A stretch of DNA of 64,000 bases from Rhodopseudomonas palustris (lineage in GTDB: Bacteria > Pseudomonadota > Alphaproteobacteria > Rhizobiales > Xanthobacteraceae), in assembly GCF_013415845.1 (NCBI RefSeq), contig NZ_CP058907.1, forward strand, positions 4,278,001 to 4,342,000. The letters are read 5' to 3'. Below are positions 42,630-51,018 of this stretch, piece after piece. How positions within the stretch are numbered: the stretch's first letter is position 1; each line of letters opens with the position of its first letter. Below the pieces are notes generated by a model. That model was not told the DNA's origin, made no database searches, and saw nothing but the letters and a program-made list of their open reading frames with translations. The translations under genes and the position numbers were made by a program.

Positions 42630-42905
42630 ATGACCAAGACCGGCGCCGCGTTGCTCGCGGCAGCGACCATCCTCACCCTGGCGGCGGCTCCGGCCTCGGC
42701 CCGCGATTTCCCCTACTGCCTGCAAGGCGGCGAATGGGGCTATCCGGGTAACTGCCAGTTCGACTCGTACCAGCAGTGCATGGTGACGGCTTCCGGCACC
42801 CGCGCCTACTGCGACATTAATCCGGTCGTCGCGTTCAGTGCACGTCAGCAGGCCGCTGAGCCGCAGGACGTTCCACCGCAGCAGCTGCGCAAGCGCCGGC
42901 ACTAA
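42630..42905 (+). CDS. DUF3551-type small secreted protein
   Basis: 91 residues. A signal peptide (1-24, AAAPASA) precedes a Cys-rich core: FPYCLQGGEWGYPGNCQFDSYQQCMVTASGTRAYCDINP, with four cysteines at conserved spacing, and a Gln/Pro/Arg tail. This core is typical of DUF3551 proteins, which occur in many paralogues in Bradyrhizobium and Rhodopseudomonas and have no known role. Probably periplasmic with two disulfides. Confidence 0.82.
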   Translation: MTKTGAALLAAATILTLAAAPASARDFPYCLQGGEWGYPGNCQFDSYQQCMVTASGTRAYCDINPVVAFSARQQAAEPQDVPPQQLRKRRH

Positions 42906-42952
42906 TCAGAGACGCTTGTTCGCGCGCGTCACGGCACACAACGCCAGCTACC

Positions 42953-42990
42953 AAAAACAACGGCGCCGCTTCCTCTCGGAAGCGACGCCG
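42953..42990 (-). terminator. Intrinsic terminator of dksA
   Basis: On the minus strand, a 13-pair stem (one mismatch, 42990-42961) around a four-base loop is followed by TTGTTTTT. It lies 25 bases beyond the dksA stop. Confidence 0.85.
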
Positions 42991-43014
42991 TAAAACTTCG
43001 ATCAGGCCACCGAC

Positions 43015-43443
43015 CTATTCGTCGCGATACACCTTTTCGCGCTTCTCATGGCGCTCCTGGGCTTCGACCGAGAGCGTCGCAATCGGGCGCGCCTCGAGCC
43101 GCTTGAGAGAGATCGGCTCGCCGGTCTCTTCGCAATAGCCGTAGGTGTTATCTTCGATACGTTGCAGCGCTGCGTCGATCTTGGCGATCAGCTTGCGTTG
43201 ACGGTCGCGAGCGCGCAGCTCAATTGCGCGGTCGGTTTCGGAGGAGGCGCGATCAGCCAAGTCGGGATGATTGACGTTCTCTTCCTGTAGTGCCTGGAGC
43301 GTGAGTTTGGCTTCACGCAGGATCTCGTCCTTCCAAGCCAACAATTTGGCGCGAAAATACTCGCGCTGCCGCTCGTTCATGAACGGCTCTTTCTCGGATG
43401 GTCGATAGTCTTTCAACTTTTCCAAGGGCAATCCATGATCCAC
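43015..43443 (-). CDS. dksA: RNA-polymerase-binding transcription factor DksA
   Basis: 142 residues. The coiled-coil domain (FRAKLLAWKDEILREAKLTLQALQEE, then ELRARDRQRKLIAKIDAALQRIEDNTYG) is followed by the TraR/DksA-type globular part YCEETGEPISLKRLEARPIATLSVEAQERHE. Of the four zinc-finger cysteines of E. coli DksA only the first (YGYC) remains, which is usual in alphaproteobacterial DksA. It binds the polymerase secondary channel and acts with ppGpp in the stringent response. Transcribed alone and ended by a strong terminator. Confidence 0.93.
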   Translation of the reverse strand: MDHGLPLEKLKDYRPSEKEPFMNERQREYFRAKLLAWKDEILREAKLTLQALQEENVNHPDLADRASSETDRAIELRARDRQRKLIAKIDAALQRIEDNTYGYCEETGEPISLKRLEARPIATLSVEAQERHEKREKVYRDE

Positions 43444-43563
43444 ATCAGGCGGTAAACACCCCGCCTGCGCGGCAGCTTATATAGCGCTGGGTTGTGACAG
43501 ACAATATCGTCCGCGCCGATCGCACCGGATCGGCGGAATAGCTGGGGAACACGAATCGCAGAC

Positions 43564-43974
43564 TTAGGCTTGGCCGGCTTTGGCGAGTTCGACCTCGACT
43601 CGCAGCTCGATCTCCGCCAGCACCGCGTCGAGGCCGGGATCGCCGGAGGAGTTCTTCAATTCGGCCGCAGCTGCCCGCAGCCGCGCCACCGTGGCACCGT
43701 CCAGCATGCCGGACAGCAGACCGATCTTCAGATCATCGAGCGCATCCAGCGCCGTCCGTCCGCGCTGCACTGAGCGCTTGCGGCGTTCGGTGGCGTCCTC
43801 CACCCCCTGCATGGCGAGCAGGGCGTCCAGCGCAGCCGGCGGCCGCGGCGCGCTGATCGGCTTGGCTTCCGATTGAGTCGGGGCAGTGGGCAGCGAAAAC
43901 GTGCTCGATCCGGAGCGCCGGACAGTGCCGGAGCCGGTCGATGTGGTGGTGCCGTTCGGACCGTAAATGCGCAT
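43564..43974 (-). CDS. fliX: Flagellar assembly regulator FliX
   Basis: 136 residues. It has the FliX layout: an N-terminal MRIYGPNGTTT, a Ser/Thr-rich stretch and a helical domain (LDALLAMQGVEDATERRKRSVQRGRTALDALDDLKIGLLSG). In Caulobacter FliX couples completion of early flagellar assembly to the sigma-54 activator FlbD. ATG at 43974 is chosen over an upstream open frame. It diverges from flgI; a CtrA-like box lies about 93 bases upstream. Confidence 0.88.
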   Translation of the reverse strand: MRIYGPNGTTTSTGSGTVRRSGSSTFSLPTAPTQSEAKPISAPRPPAALDALLAMQGVEDATERRKRSVQRGRTALDALDDLKIGLLSGMLDGATVARLRAAAAELKNSSGDPGLDAVLAEIELRVEVELAKAGQA

Positions 43975-44066
43975 TGTGTCTCTCGCCGTGTCCAGGCTCG
44001 CCGCGGAACAGCTTACACCCAGGGCGGCAATAGGGCTGAGGCCCCCGACCCGCAGCAAACCGGTTT

Positions 44067-44085
44067 ATGGTTAACGATGGGTAAA
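44067..44085 (-). promoter_or_regulatory. CtrA-like box upstream of fliX
   Basis: The minus strand reads TTTA, seven bases, TTAACCAT: one mismatch to the full CtrA consensus. About 93 bases before the fliX ATG; also in the flgI upstream region. Confidence 0.62.
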
Positions 44086-44199
44086 CAGCTCGGCAAGAAT
44101 TGCCGGTGACGGCAGTTTCGCCGCGGCGGGAACCCGAACGGAACTCTTCAGAGAGGAACTTACCCTCGGAAAATCAACAAGTTGCCTCAGATTCGCGGG

Positions 44200-44215
44200 T
44201 GGCACAGGACTGGCA
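44200..44215 (+). promoter_or_regulatory. Candidate sigma-54 promoter of flgI
   Basis: TGGCACAGGACTGGCA has GG and GC doublets ten bases apart; the -24 element TGGCAC is perfect and the -12 element is TGGC instead of TTGC. It is about 58 bases before the flgI ATG. Confidence 0.58.
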
Positions 44216-44272
44216 AGGAAAGACTGACCGCATCGTCCGCGACAAGCGGCGATGGATCGACAGGAGCCGACA

Positions 44273-45394
44273 ATGCCGCGCGTATCGACCCACTTTGTGA
44301 AACTGGCCGCGGCGGCCCTGTGCGCGCTGCTGCTGTCAGCCGTCGCAGCGAGCGCGACCTCGCGGATCAAGGACCTCGCCAACATCGAAGGTATTCGCCA
44401 GAACCAGCTGATCGGCTACGGCCTGGTGGTCGGCCTTAACGGCACCGGCGATACCCTCAACAACATCCCGTTCACCAAGCAGTCGCTGCAGGCGATGCTG
44501 GAACGCATGGGCGTCAACATCCGCGGCGCCACCATCCGGACCGGCAACGTCGCCGCCGTGATGGTCACCGGCAATCTGCCGCCGTTTGCCACCCAGGGCA
44601 CCCGGATGGATGTGACCGTGTCGGCGCTGGGCGACGCCAAGAACCTGCAGGGCGGCACCCTGCTGGTCACCCCCCTCCTCGGCGCCGACGGGAATGTCTA
44701 TGCGGTCGCGCAGGGCTCGCTGGCGATCGGCGGCTTCCAAGCGGAGGGCGAGGCCGCCAAGATCACCCGCGGCGTGCCCACGGTCGGCCGGATCGCCAAC
44801 GGCGCCATCATCGAGCGCGAGATCGAGTTCGCGCTGAACCGGCTGCCGAACGTGCGGCTGGCGCTGCGCAATGCCGACTTCACCACCGCAAAGCGGATCG
44901 CCGCCGCCGTCAACGACTACCTCGGCACCAAATGCGCCGAGCCCCTCGACCCGTCGACTGTCCAGCTCTCTATCCCGGGCGAGTTCAAGGGCAATGCGGT
45001 GGCGCTGCTTACCGAGATCGAGCAGTTGCAGGTCGAACCGGACCAGGCTGCCAAGATCGTGATCGACGAGCGTAGCGGTATCATAGTCATGGGGCGCGAC
45101 GTCCGAGTCGCCACCGTGGCGGTGGCCCAGGGCAACCTGACGGTGTCGATTTCCGAAAGCCCGCAGGTAAGCCAGCCGAATCCACTCGGAGGCGGCCGCA
45201 CCGTGGTCACGCCGAACTCCCGGATCGGGGTCACCGAAGATGGCAAGAAGCTCGCCGTGGTCAAGGACGGGGTGTCGCTGCAGCAGCTCGTCGACGGCCT
45301 CAACAGCTTGGGCATCGGCCCGCGCGACCTGATCGGCATCCTGCAGGCGATCAAGGCCGCCGGGGCCATCGAAGCCGACATCGAGGTGATGTGA
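44273..45394 (+). CDS. flgI: Flagellar P-ring protein FlgI
   Basis: 373 residues. A signal peptide (about 1-25, ending ASA) leads into the mature start TSRIKDLANIEGIRQNQLIGYGLVVGLNGTGDTL, and further conserved blocks follow (GNVAAVMVTGNLPPFATQGTRMDVTVSALGDAKNLQGGTLLVTPL; VVIDERSG-like IVIDERSGIIVMG). It polymerises into the periplasmic P ring. ATG at 44273 is chosen because CAGGAG lies at good spacing; an ATG at 44252 is less likely. The stop overlaps the next gene. Confidence 0.97.
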   Translation: MPRVSTHFVKLAAAALCALLLSAVAASATSRIKDLANIEGIRQNQLIGYGLVVGLNGTGDTLNNIPFTKQSLQAMLERMGVNIRGATIRTGNVAAVMVTGNLPPFATQGTRMDVTVSALGDAKNLQGGTLLVTPLLGADGNVYAVAQGSLAIGGFQAEGEAAKITRGVPTVGRIANGAIIEREIEFALNRLPNVRLALRNADFTTAKRIAAAVNDYLGTKCAEPLDPSTVQLSIPGEFKGNAVALLTEIEQLQVEPDQAAKIVIDERSGIIVMGRDVRVATVAVAQGNLTVSISESPQVSQPNPLGGGRTVVTPNSRIGVTEDGKKLAVVKDGVSLQQLVDGLNSLGIGPRDLIGILQAIKAAGAIEADIEVM

Positions 45395-45729
45395 TGACAG
45401 TCGCCACGACCTACGGGCCGACCATGCCGACCTACAATGGGCGGCCCGACTTTGCCCTCGCCGAAGCGCTGTCGAAGGTGCCGGCGCAGATGCAGGACAA
45501 GACCCGAAAGACCGCCAAGGACTTCGAGGCGATGTTCCTCAACACCATGTTCTCGCAGATGACCTCCGGGCTGAAGGGCGAAGGACCATTCGGCGACACC
45601 GTCGGGACCGGCGTTTGGCGTTCGATGCTGACCGAACAGCATTCGCAGATGGTCGCCAAGGCCGGCGGCGTCGGCATCGCCACCGACGTGTACCGCTCCC
45701 TGATCCTCCAGCAGGCAGCCCGCTCCTAA
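45394..45729 (+). CDS. Rod-binding protein (FlgJ N-domain/ChpL-like)
   Basis: 111 residues. The core AKDFEAMFLNTMFSQMTSGLKGEGPFGDTVGTGVWRSMLTEQHSQMVAKAGGVGIATDVYRSLI matches the rod-capping N-terminal domain of FlgJ. The muramidase domain of enteric FlgJ is absent, as is usual in alphaproteobacteria, so another enzyme must open the peptidoglycan. ATG at 45394 overlaps the flgI stop (TGATG); a GTG three bases earlier is possible. Confidence 0.88.
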   Translation: MTVATTYGPTMPTYNGRPDFALAEALSKVPAQMQDKTRKTAKDFEAMFLNTMFSQMTSGLKGEGPFGDTVGTGVWRSMLTEQHSQMVAKAGGVGIATDVYRSLILQQAARS

Positions 45730-45746
45730 GCGCAAAGGACGACGCC

Positions 45747-46238
45747 ATGACCGCGATGCAACGCCCGCAAGCCCATCCCACCGCCGTTCAACCGGTGGCA
45801 ACGCCCGCAGACGCACGTAAGCTCGCCGATGGCCTGATCACGGTGATGGATTCGTTGCTGAAGGTGATCGAACACGAGACCGAGTTGGTCCGCGCCGGCA
45901 AGATCGCCGAGGCGATGCGGCTCGAGGCCAACAAGTCCGAAGGCACAAAGCGCTACATCACCGCGATCACGCTGGTGCGCGCCAGCCAGCCCTACATGTC
46001 CAAGGCGACGCCCGACCTGCTTGCGACGCTACATCGGCATCACGAAGTGTTCCGCGCGATGCTGCAGGTCAACCTGACGGTGCTGGCGACCGCGCATGCA
46101 GTGTCGGAAGGCATCGTGCGCGGCGTCAACGCCGAAGTGCAGAAGCGCAACGCGCCGCAGACCTACACCGCCTATGGCCGCCATACCGGTCCGAGCCCGC
46201 GCCAGCTGACGCCCATCGCGGTCAGCCGCTCGCTGTAA
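45747..46238 (+). CDS. FlgN-type flagellar export chaperone (probable)
   Basis: 163 residues, mostly helical. The segment ADARKLADGLITVMDSLLKVIEHETELVRAGKIAEAMRLEANKSEGTKRYITAITL has the long amphipathic helix pattern of FlgN-like chaperones for hook-associated proteins. It follows flgI and the rod-binding gene by 17 bases, which supports a flagellar role. Sequence similarity across this family is weak, so the name is provisional. Confidence 0.68.
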   Translation: MTAMQRPQAHPTAVQPVATPADARKLADGLITVMDSLLKVIEHETELVRAGKIAEAMRLEANKSEGTKRYITAITLVRASQPYMSKATPDLLATLHRHHEVFRAMLQVNLTVLATAHAVSEGIVRGVNAEVQKRNAPQTYTAYGRHTGPSPRQLTPIAVSRSL

Positions 46239-46418
46239 CGCTTCGCCTCACAACGACCTTGCAGGCGTCGACGCGCATTGGCGCGCGAATTCGCACGCCT
46301 GGGCGATGCAGAGCTTTCGATTCAAATCATCGGAGTCTTTGCAGGAGGAATTTCAGAACTGTTTGCCACGATGCTGGAGGAGGTGTGGGATTGACCTGAT
46401 GGAGGCCAGGAGGCTGAC

Positions 46419-46790
46419 ATGAGTATCGATTTCACCATCAAGCCGGTGGGGACGCCGGTGATTACGCCGATCCTCAGGCCGGAGCCTGAGGCGGCGCAAG
46501 CGGCCGTACCGACCGATCTGCCGGCGCCACAGAGCGTCACCGCGGCAGACGGCGGATCGGCGACGACTGCCACCAAGACCGGAAGCAACTCTGCATCTTC
46601 GATCTCCCGCCAGGTGATCTTCGATCAGGCTGCTGCCGAGATGGTCTACGTAGCAGTCGATCAGAACACGCAGTCGGTGATCAGCCAGTATCCTGACTCC
46701 TGGCAGCTCAAGGCACGCGCCTACTTCCGCGAACTCGATCAATCGAAGCCTCAGCGCATCGGATCGCTCGCAACCGACCGCGTCGCCTGA
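46419..46790 (+). CDS. Possible FlaG-like flagellar protein
   Basis: 123 residues. The N-terminal 70 residues are Pro/Ala/Thr-rich and probably disordered. The C-terminal part AEMVYVAVDQNTQSVISQYPDSWQLKARAYFREL resembles the FlaG pattern in which a VxVxDxxTxxVIxQxP strand pair is followed by a helix. It starts after AGGAGG. It converges on flaF and is close to flagellar genes on both sides. The role, perhaps in filament length or flagellin handling, is an inference. Confidence 0.55.
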   Translation: MSIDFTIKPVGTPVITPILRPEPEAAQAAVPTDLPAPQSVTAADGGSATTATKTGSNSASSISRQVIFDQAAAEMVYVAVDQNTQSVISQYPDSWQLKARAYFRELDQSKPQRIGSLATDRVA

Positions 46791-46906
46791 CGCCGAGTTG
46801 GAATGAGACCGGATCTCCCGGCCCGTCGGTTGCGGGCGCGGGCGCTTCGTGCTGGGCAAAGAAAAAGTTGGAGGCGCACTAACGCAACATCACGACGTTG
46901 GTCGTG

Positions 46907-47275
46907 TCACGGACGGCCGCTGAGACCCGCGGCGATGTTGCGATTGATGTCGATCAGCGCCTGCAGGCGTTCGACTTCCGGCTTGATCTGCAAGGCGCTG
47001 GACTGGCTCATCACGAACACGCCGATGTTGGCGATGTTCTGCCGGATCTCGATCGACTGCGGATTGTCGTCGCGCATCGCCTCGGTGACGAAGATCGACC
47101 AAAGTTTGCGATTGAACAACAGCGCTTCCTGAAGTCCGATCGCGCCCTTCTCTTCCCAGTTTGTGACGACGTCCTGCAGTTGCTTAGCCGCCTTCAGCAG
47201 CGCCTGCGCTTCGATCTCGCGGGGAGATGCAGTTCTCTGCGCCGTTCTGGCGTAAGCTTGCGCGGCACTCGACAT
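46907..47275 (-). CDS. flaF: Flagellin synthesis regulator FlaF
   Basis: 122 residues, helical. The pattern AYARTAQRTASPREIEAQALLKAAKQLQDV and NRKLWSIFVTEAMRDDNPQSIEIRQNIANIGVFVMSQ is the FlaF family. In Caulobacter FlaF promotes flagellin secretion or translation in opposition to FlbT. It starts 3 bases after flbT and follows the flagellin on the same strand. Confidence 0.93.
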   Translation of the reverse strand: MSSAAQAYARTAQRTASPREIEAQALLKAAKQLQDVVTNWEEKGAIGLQEALLFNRKLWSIFVTEAMRDDNPQSIEIRQNIANIGVFVMSQSSALQIKPEVERLQALIDINRNIAAGLSGRP

Positions 47276-47278
47276 CGG

Positions 47279-47659
47279 CTACCTCGACAACAATTCTTCT
47301 TCACGCTTGATGAGGGGGCGCAGCTCTCTGAGTGCCTTATAGAGATTGCCGCTTAAGATATGATTACTGGTTGCTTCGATCGTTTCGCGGAAGCTCGGCA
47401 CCGCCTCGATCAACTCTTTGATGAAACCTAGATACAAATCCTGATAAGCCGGGATGTCGTTCTGCAGATACATCATCTGCACGCACAGATAGATGCGCTT
47501 CACCGGCGTATTGGCCGTCTCCGCGGTGAGAATGTCTTTCTCACGAAGGATCGGCGCATCACCGTCGATCAGAAATGTGGTGCGGGTGTCGGAGTTGGTG
47601 ATCACGCTCTGGCCGATCACGATCCGCTCGAACGGCTTCAATTCGACTCGCAGAGGCAT
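47279..47659 (-). CDS. flbT: Flagellin post-transcriptional repressor FlbT
   Basis: 126 residues. Begins MPLRVELKPFERIVIGQSVITNSDTRTTFLIDG, and the later YLCVQMMYLQNDIPAYQDLYLGFIKELIEAVPS is characteristic of FlbT. In Caulobacter it binds the 5' leader of flagellin mRNA and promotes its decay. Here it sits between the flagellin (216 bases upstream) and flaF, and the flagellin does have a long leader for it to act on. Confidence 0.95.
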   Translation of the reverse strand: MPLRVELKPFERIVIGQSVITNSDTRTTFLIDGDAPILREKDILTAETANTPVKRIYLCVQMMYLQNDIPAYQDLYLGFIKELIEAVPSFRETIEATSNHILSGNLYKALRELRPLIKREEELLSR

Positions 47660-47845
47660 CGCTTCTCCCTTCGCATATGGTCACGGGACCGAGATCGACT
47701 CATCCTCCAGCCCTTTTTCCTTATGCGCAGGGTTTGCGAATCGATCCAGTACAAACGCGCCGTACTTTCAGGGGAAAAATGCAACGGGAGATTGCGCGGC
47801 GCCGAATCGCGCCGCCGCCCGGGACGTGGCCGCCCCGCGATCGCC

Positions 47846-47866
47846 GCCCCGGCGCGAAGCCGGGGC
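47846..47866 (-). terminator. GC-rich hairpin just after the flagellin gene
   Basis: GCCCCGGC and GCCGGGGC (eight perfect pairs) around a five-base loop, nine bases beyond the flagellin stop on the minus strand. No T run follows, so it may act as an mRNA 3'-end stabiliser or partial terminator before flbT-flaF rather than a full terminator. Confidence 0.5.
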
Positions 47867-47874
47867 CGCCGCGA

Positions 47875-50535
47875 TTAACGCAGCAGCTGCAGGACGCTCT
47901 GCTGCGACTGGTTTGCCAGCGACAGCGCCGACACCGCGATCGATTGCCGCGTCGACAGCGCCTGACTGTTGGCCGCTTCTTCGTTGGTATCGGCGAGCGT
48001 CAGGTTCGCCGAGCCGGTCTGCAGCACGTTGATCAGACTCTTGGCGAAGTTCTGGCGGATCTGCACGATCGACAGATTGGAACCGTACGACGACGCCTGC
48101 GACCGCAGCGTGGTCGATGCGGTGTTGAGCGCAGCCAGCGTCTTGTTGGTGGCTGCGTTGTCGATGAAGTCCGTGCCGGCCACCAGCGTCGGCAGGCCGA
48201 GCGCAGCGGGCGTCAGCGCCGTGCCGACGATGGTCAGCGTCGACTTGCCGGTTTCGTTGAATACCAGCTTCAGCGTGTCGCCGTTCAGCAGGTTCACGCC
48301 GTTGAACGAAGCGTCCTGCGACGTGGTGGTGATCTGCGCGATGACGTTGTTGTACTGCTCGACCAGCTTGGCGCGCGCTGCCTGCGAATTGAGGTCGGCG
48401 ACCGGCGGGTTCGGCGTGGTGAAGGTCAGCGTCGAGGTGATCGAGCCACCAAGCACGCCGCCGTCCGCGACCGAGCCGAGCGTCGACGACGCGTAGTCGT
48501 TGCTCGCCGAGATCATCAGCACGCCGTTGGCATCGACCTGCGCGGTCAGGTTGTTCGGCGCGAGCGCGGCGTTGAGCTGCGCCAGCGTCTTCACCGTGCC
48601 GCCGGTGCCATCGCCGAAGGTGACGCTGACCGGCGAGCCGCCCTTGAACGAGGTGAAGGTCATGGTCTTGCCGGAGACGCCGCCGGCGCCGGAGGCGCGC
48701 GACGCCTGAAACACCGTCGAGGTGCCGGTGTTGCCGGCGAGGCCGAGCGCCAGCATCGCATTGCCGGTGCCGCTGATGGTGAGGTCGGAAGCGCTGCCGG
48801 TCGAGATCTTCAGCGAACCGCTCGACAGCGACGAATTGGCGGAGCCGAGCTGGGTCGTCAGCGTCGCACCGGTCTGGGACAGCGTCGCGGTCTGCACGCC
48901 GGTGGCAAGGTCGATCGCCTTCAGCACGTCGGCGACGGTGCCGCCCTGCAGATAGACCGTCGAATTGCCGAGACCGTCGGTCTCGACGTGACCACTCACG
49001 CCGGTGTGGGTCGCCGAGGCGAGCGGCACCGGGGCGTTCTTGAAGGTGATAGTCTTGCCGTTGACGGTGAGGATCGAGCCGTCGTCGATCAGCGTGCCGA
49101 TCGTGTTTGCACCGGTGATGCGCGGAACGTCGAGCGTGGTCGGGCCGGAGCCGGTCGAGGTGGTGAGGTTCAGCGACTTCAGGAAGTCGGCAGGACCGGT
49201 GACGTGGAGATCGGCGCCGGTCGAAGAGTTCAACGTCACCACGCCGGCGCCGCTGATCGAAGACGCCGTGCCGTTGGCCGTGAAGGTCGCAATGCCGCCC
49301 GAGATCGTCGCCGACTTCACGCCGCTGGCGAGATCGATCGACGTCAGCACGTCGCCGACGGTGGCATTGGTGAAGGTATTGCTGGTGCCGAGATAGATCG
49401 TCGAGTTGCCCTGCGAGTCGGCAACAATGTTGCCGAGCACGCCCGAGCCGACCAACAGGCCGGCCGGCGACGGCGGATCGGACGCCTTGAAGGTGATGGT
49501 CTTGCCGTTCACCGTCAGCGTCGTGCCGTCGGCGATCGCCGCACCCAGGCCGCCCACGGTGTTGAACAGCTTGGTGCTGGCGGTGATCGGCGCCGAGGCG
49601 CCGGTGCCGAGCGACGTCGAAACCGGGGCGCTGAAGCCGAGCTTGGCCAGCACGGTGCCGCCCGAGGTGTCGGAGACCGACAGCGCGCGGTTGGTGCCGG
49701 TATGGAGCTCAAGGTGGCCGCTGGAGTTGACCACCGACGGGTTGCTGGTGTTGCCGTTGATGGTGTCGACCGTGGCGAGCAGTGCGTTGATCGGCTGGTT
49801 GACGCCGATCGTATAGTTGCCATTGCTGTCGATGGTCGGGGTGCCGGTGGCGGTGAAGGTGATGGTCTTGCCATCGACCACCAGCACGTCGCCGGCCTGC
49901 GGGCCGGTCGGGGTCGTGGTCGAACCATTGGTCAGCGACGAAATCAGGTCGGTGCCGGTCGCAGTCGCCGTCGCGGTGCCGGTATAGAGCACTGAGCCGG
50001 TCGAGGTCGCGTCGGTCGGCACGTTCTTGGTGACCGCGGTGCCGACCAGCGAGCCGATGCCGCCGCCCAGCGTATCGGTCAACGACACGCCGCTGGTGCC
50101 GCCGGCGGTGCCGTCATAGATCACGTTGCTGGTCGCGATCGCGCTGGCGAAGGTCTGAGTGCCGCGCAGATCGTTCGGCGTGGCGCCCGCGATGGTCGCC
50201 GCAACGTTGGATTTGGTCGAGTAGCCGACGTTCGATTGCAGCGCCTGGTTGGCGATCGATTTGGCGGTGTCGATCAGCTTGTTCAGCGAGGTGATGCCGG
50301 TGTTGGCCGCCTGAAGGATCTGGACGCCGTTGCCGATGCCGTCGAGCAGGTTGTTGATGTCGCTAGCGCGGCTGTCGAGCCCTGCTGCGGTGAAGAAGTT
50401 GGTCGGATTGTCGAGCGCGGTGTTGACCTTCTTGCCGGAAGCAAGACGGTTCTGCGTCGTCGCCAACAGATCGGCAGTCGACTGCAGCGATAGCAGATTC
50501 TGGCGAACCGCTGCCGAGAGAACCACATCAGCCAT
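47875..50535 (-). CDS. fliC: Giant flagellin with repeated central modules
   Basis: 886 residues, roughly twice the usual size. The conserved ends are present: N-terminal D0/D1 (1-105: LLSLQSTADLLATTQNRLASGKKVNTALDNP) and C-terminal D1/D0 (about 715-886: NNVIAQITTTSQDASFNGVNLLNGD ... VSALSLANQSQQSVLQLLR). Between them lie four related modules (about 213-309, 336-464, 484-609, 614-705). Each opens with a V(N/D)GKTITF or SGKTMTF strand and most close with a TG..DL.V.G....L..LGL pattern, so they arose by internal duplication. The modules would be exposed on the filament surface and are Ser/Thr-rich, good targets for O-glycosylation. Similar modules in Bradyrhizobium flagellins are, to my recollection, annotated as DUF1522. 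Confidence 0.93.
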   Translation of the reverse strand: MADVVLSAAVRQNLLSLQSTADLLATTQNRLASGKKVNTALDNPTNFFTAAGLDSRASDINNLLDGIGNGVQILQAANTGITSLNKLIDTAKSIANQALQSNVGYSTKSNVAATIAGATPNDLRGTQTFASAIATSNVIYDGTAGGTSGVSLTDTLGGGIGSLVGTAVTKNVPTDATSTGSVLYTGTATATATGTDLISSLTNGSTTTPTGPQAGDVLVVDGKTITFTATGTPTIDSNGNYTIGVNQPINALLATVDTINGNTSNPSVVNSSGHLELHTGTNRALSVSDTSGGTVLAKLGFSAPVSTSLGTGASAPITASTKLFNTVGGLGAAIADGTTLTVNGKTITFKASDPPSPAGLLVGSGVLGNIVADSQGNSTIYLGTSNTFTNATVGDVLTSIDLASGVKSATISGGIATFTANGTASSISGAGVVTLNSSTGADLHVTGPADFLKSLNLTTSTGSGPTTLDVPRITGANTIGTLIDDGSILTVNGKTITFKNAPVPLASATHTGVSGHVETDGLGNSTVYLQGGTVADVLKAIDLATGVQTATLSQTGATLTTQLGSANSSLSSGSLKISTGSASDLTISGTGNAMLALGLAGNTGTSTVFQASRASGAGGVSGKTMTFTSFKGGSPVSVTFGDGTGGTVKTLAQLNAALAPNNLTAQVDANGVLMISASNDYASSTLGSVADGGVLGGSITSTLTFTTPNPPVADLNSQAARAKLVEQYNNVIAQITTTSQDASFNGVNLLNGDTLKLVFNETGKSTLTIVGTALTPAALGLPTLVAGTDFIDNAATNKTLAALNTASTTLRSQASSYGSNLSIVQIRQNFAKSLINVLQTGSANLTLADTNEEAANSQALSTRQSIAVSALSLANQSQQSVLQLLR

Positions 50536-50758
50536 GGTGCAAACCTTCCTGATCCGCGCTGGACGTCGACCTTCAGTCGCACGTCGCTGCTCGCGTCGAA
50601 CGGTCGTTGCCGCTGCGACACTTGCCGGTTGTGTTTAGACGCCTGTTCTGGAGAGGGACCTCGGCTGCACGACACACGTGCGCACCGGATCAACGCGGCC
50701 GATTCTCGACCTACCTTCTTCCTGAGCACCCGGGACTATGGCGGGGGCCATTTAAAAT

Positions 50759-50777
50759 ATGGTTAACAGCGTCTTAA
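50759..50777 (-). promoter_or_regulatory. Probable CtrA box upstream of the flagellin
   Basis: Minus strand reads TTAA, seven bases, TTAACCAT: a full match to the CtrA consensus. It points toward the flagellin gene, 224 bases before its ATG. Confidence 0.7.
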
Positions 50778-51018
50778 GGGGAAAAAAGTCAATTAAATCA
50801 ACAGACCTGGTGTTTGCCCGCGATTGCTCCTGCCGGGTCAGCAACCAATTTATTAACTGATTCGCTCATTTGGGCACCGGCGATCCGCCCCCACCGGCCG
50901 CTCGCTGTGACGCGATGGCGTTTATTGGGCCGGGCCGCTATGGTTTATGAATTATTTACAGCCGCTGGCGCAGGATCCAGCTGCCCTACGGGTCTCTCTG
51001 AGGTGCGTCACAGGACCT

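Noticed and set aside
46371..46394. Seven-codon leader peptide before the FlaG-like gene
   Set aside because: ATG CTG GAG GAG GTG TGG GAT stop overlaps ribosome-site-like sequence, and nothing suggests attenuation.
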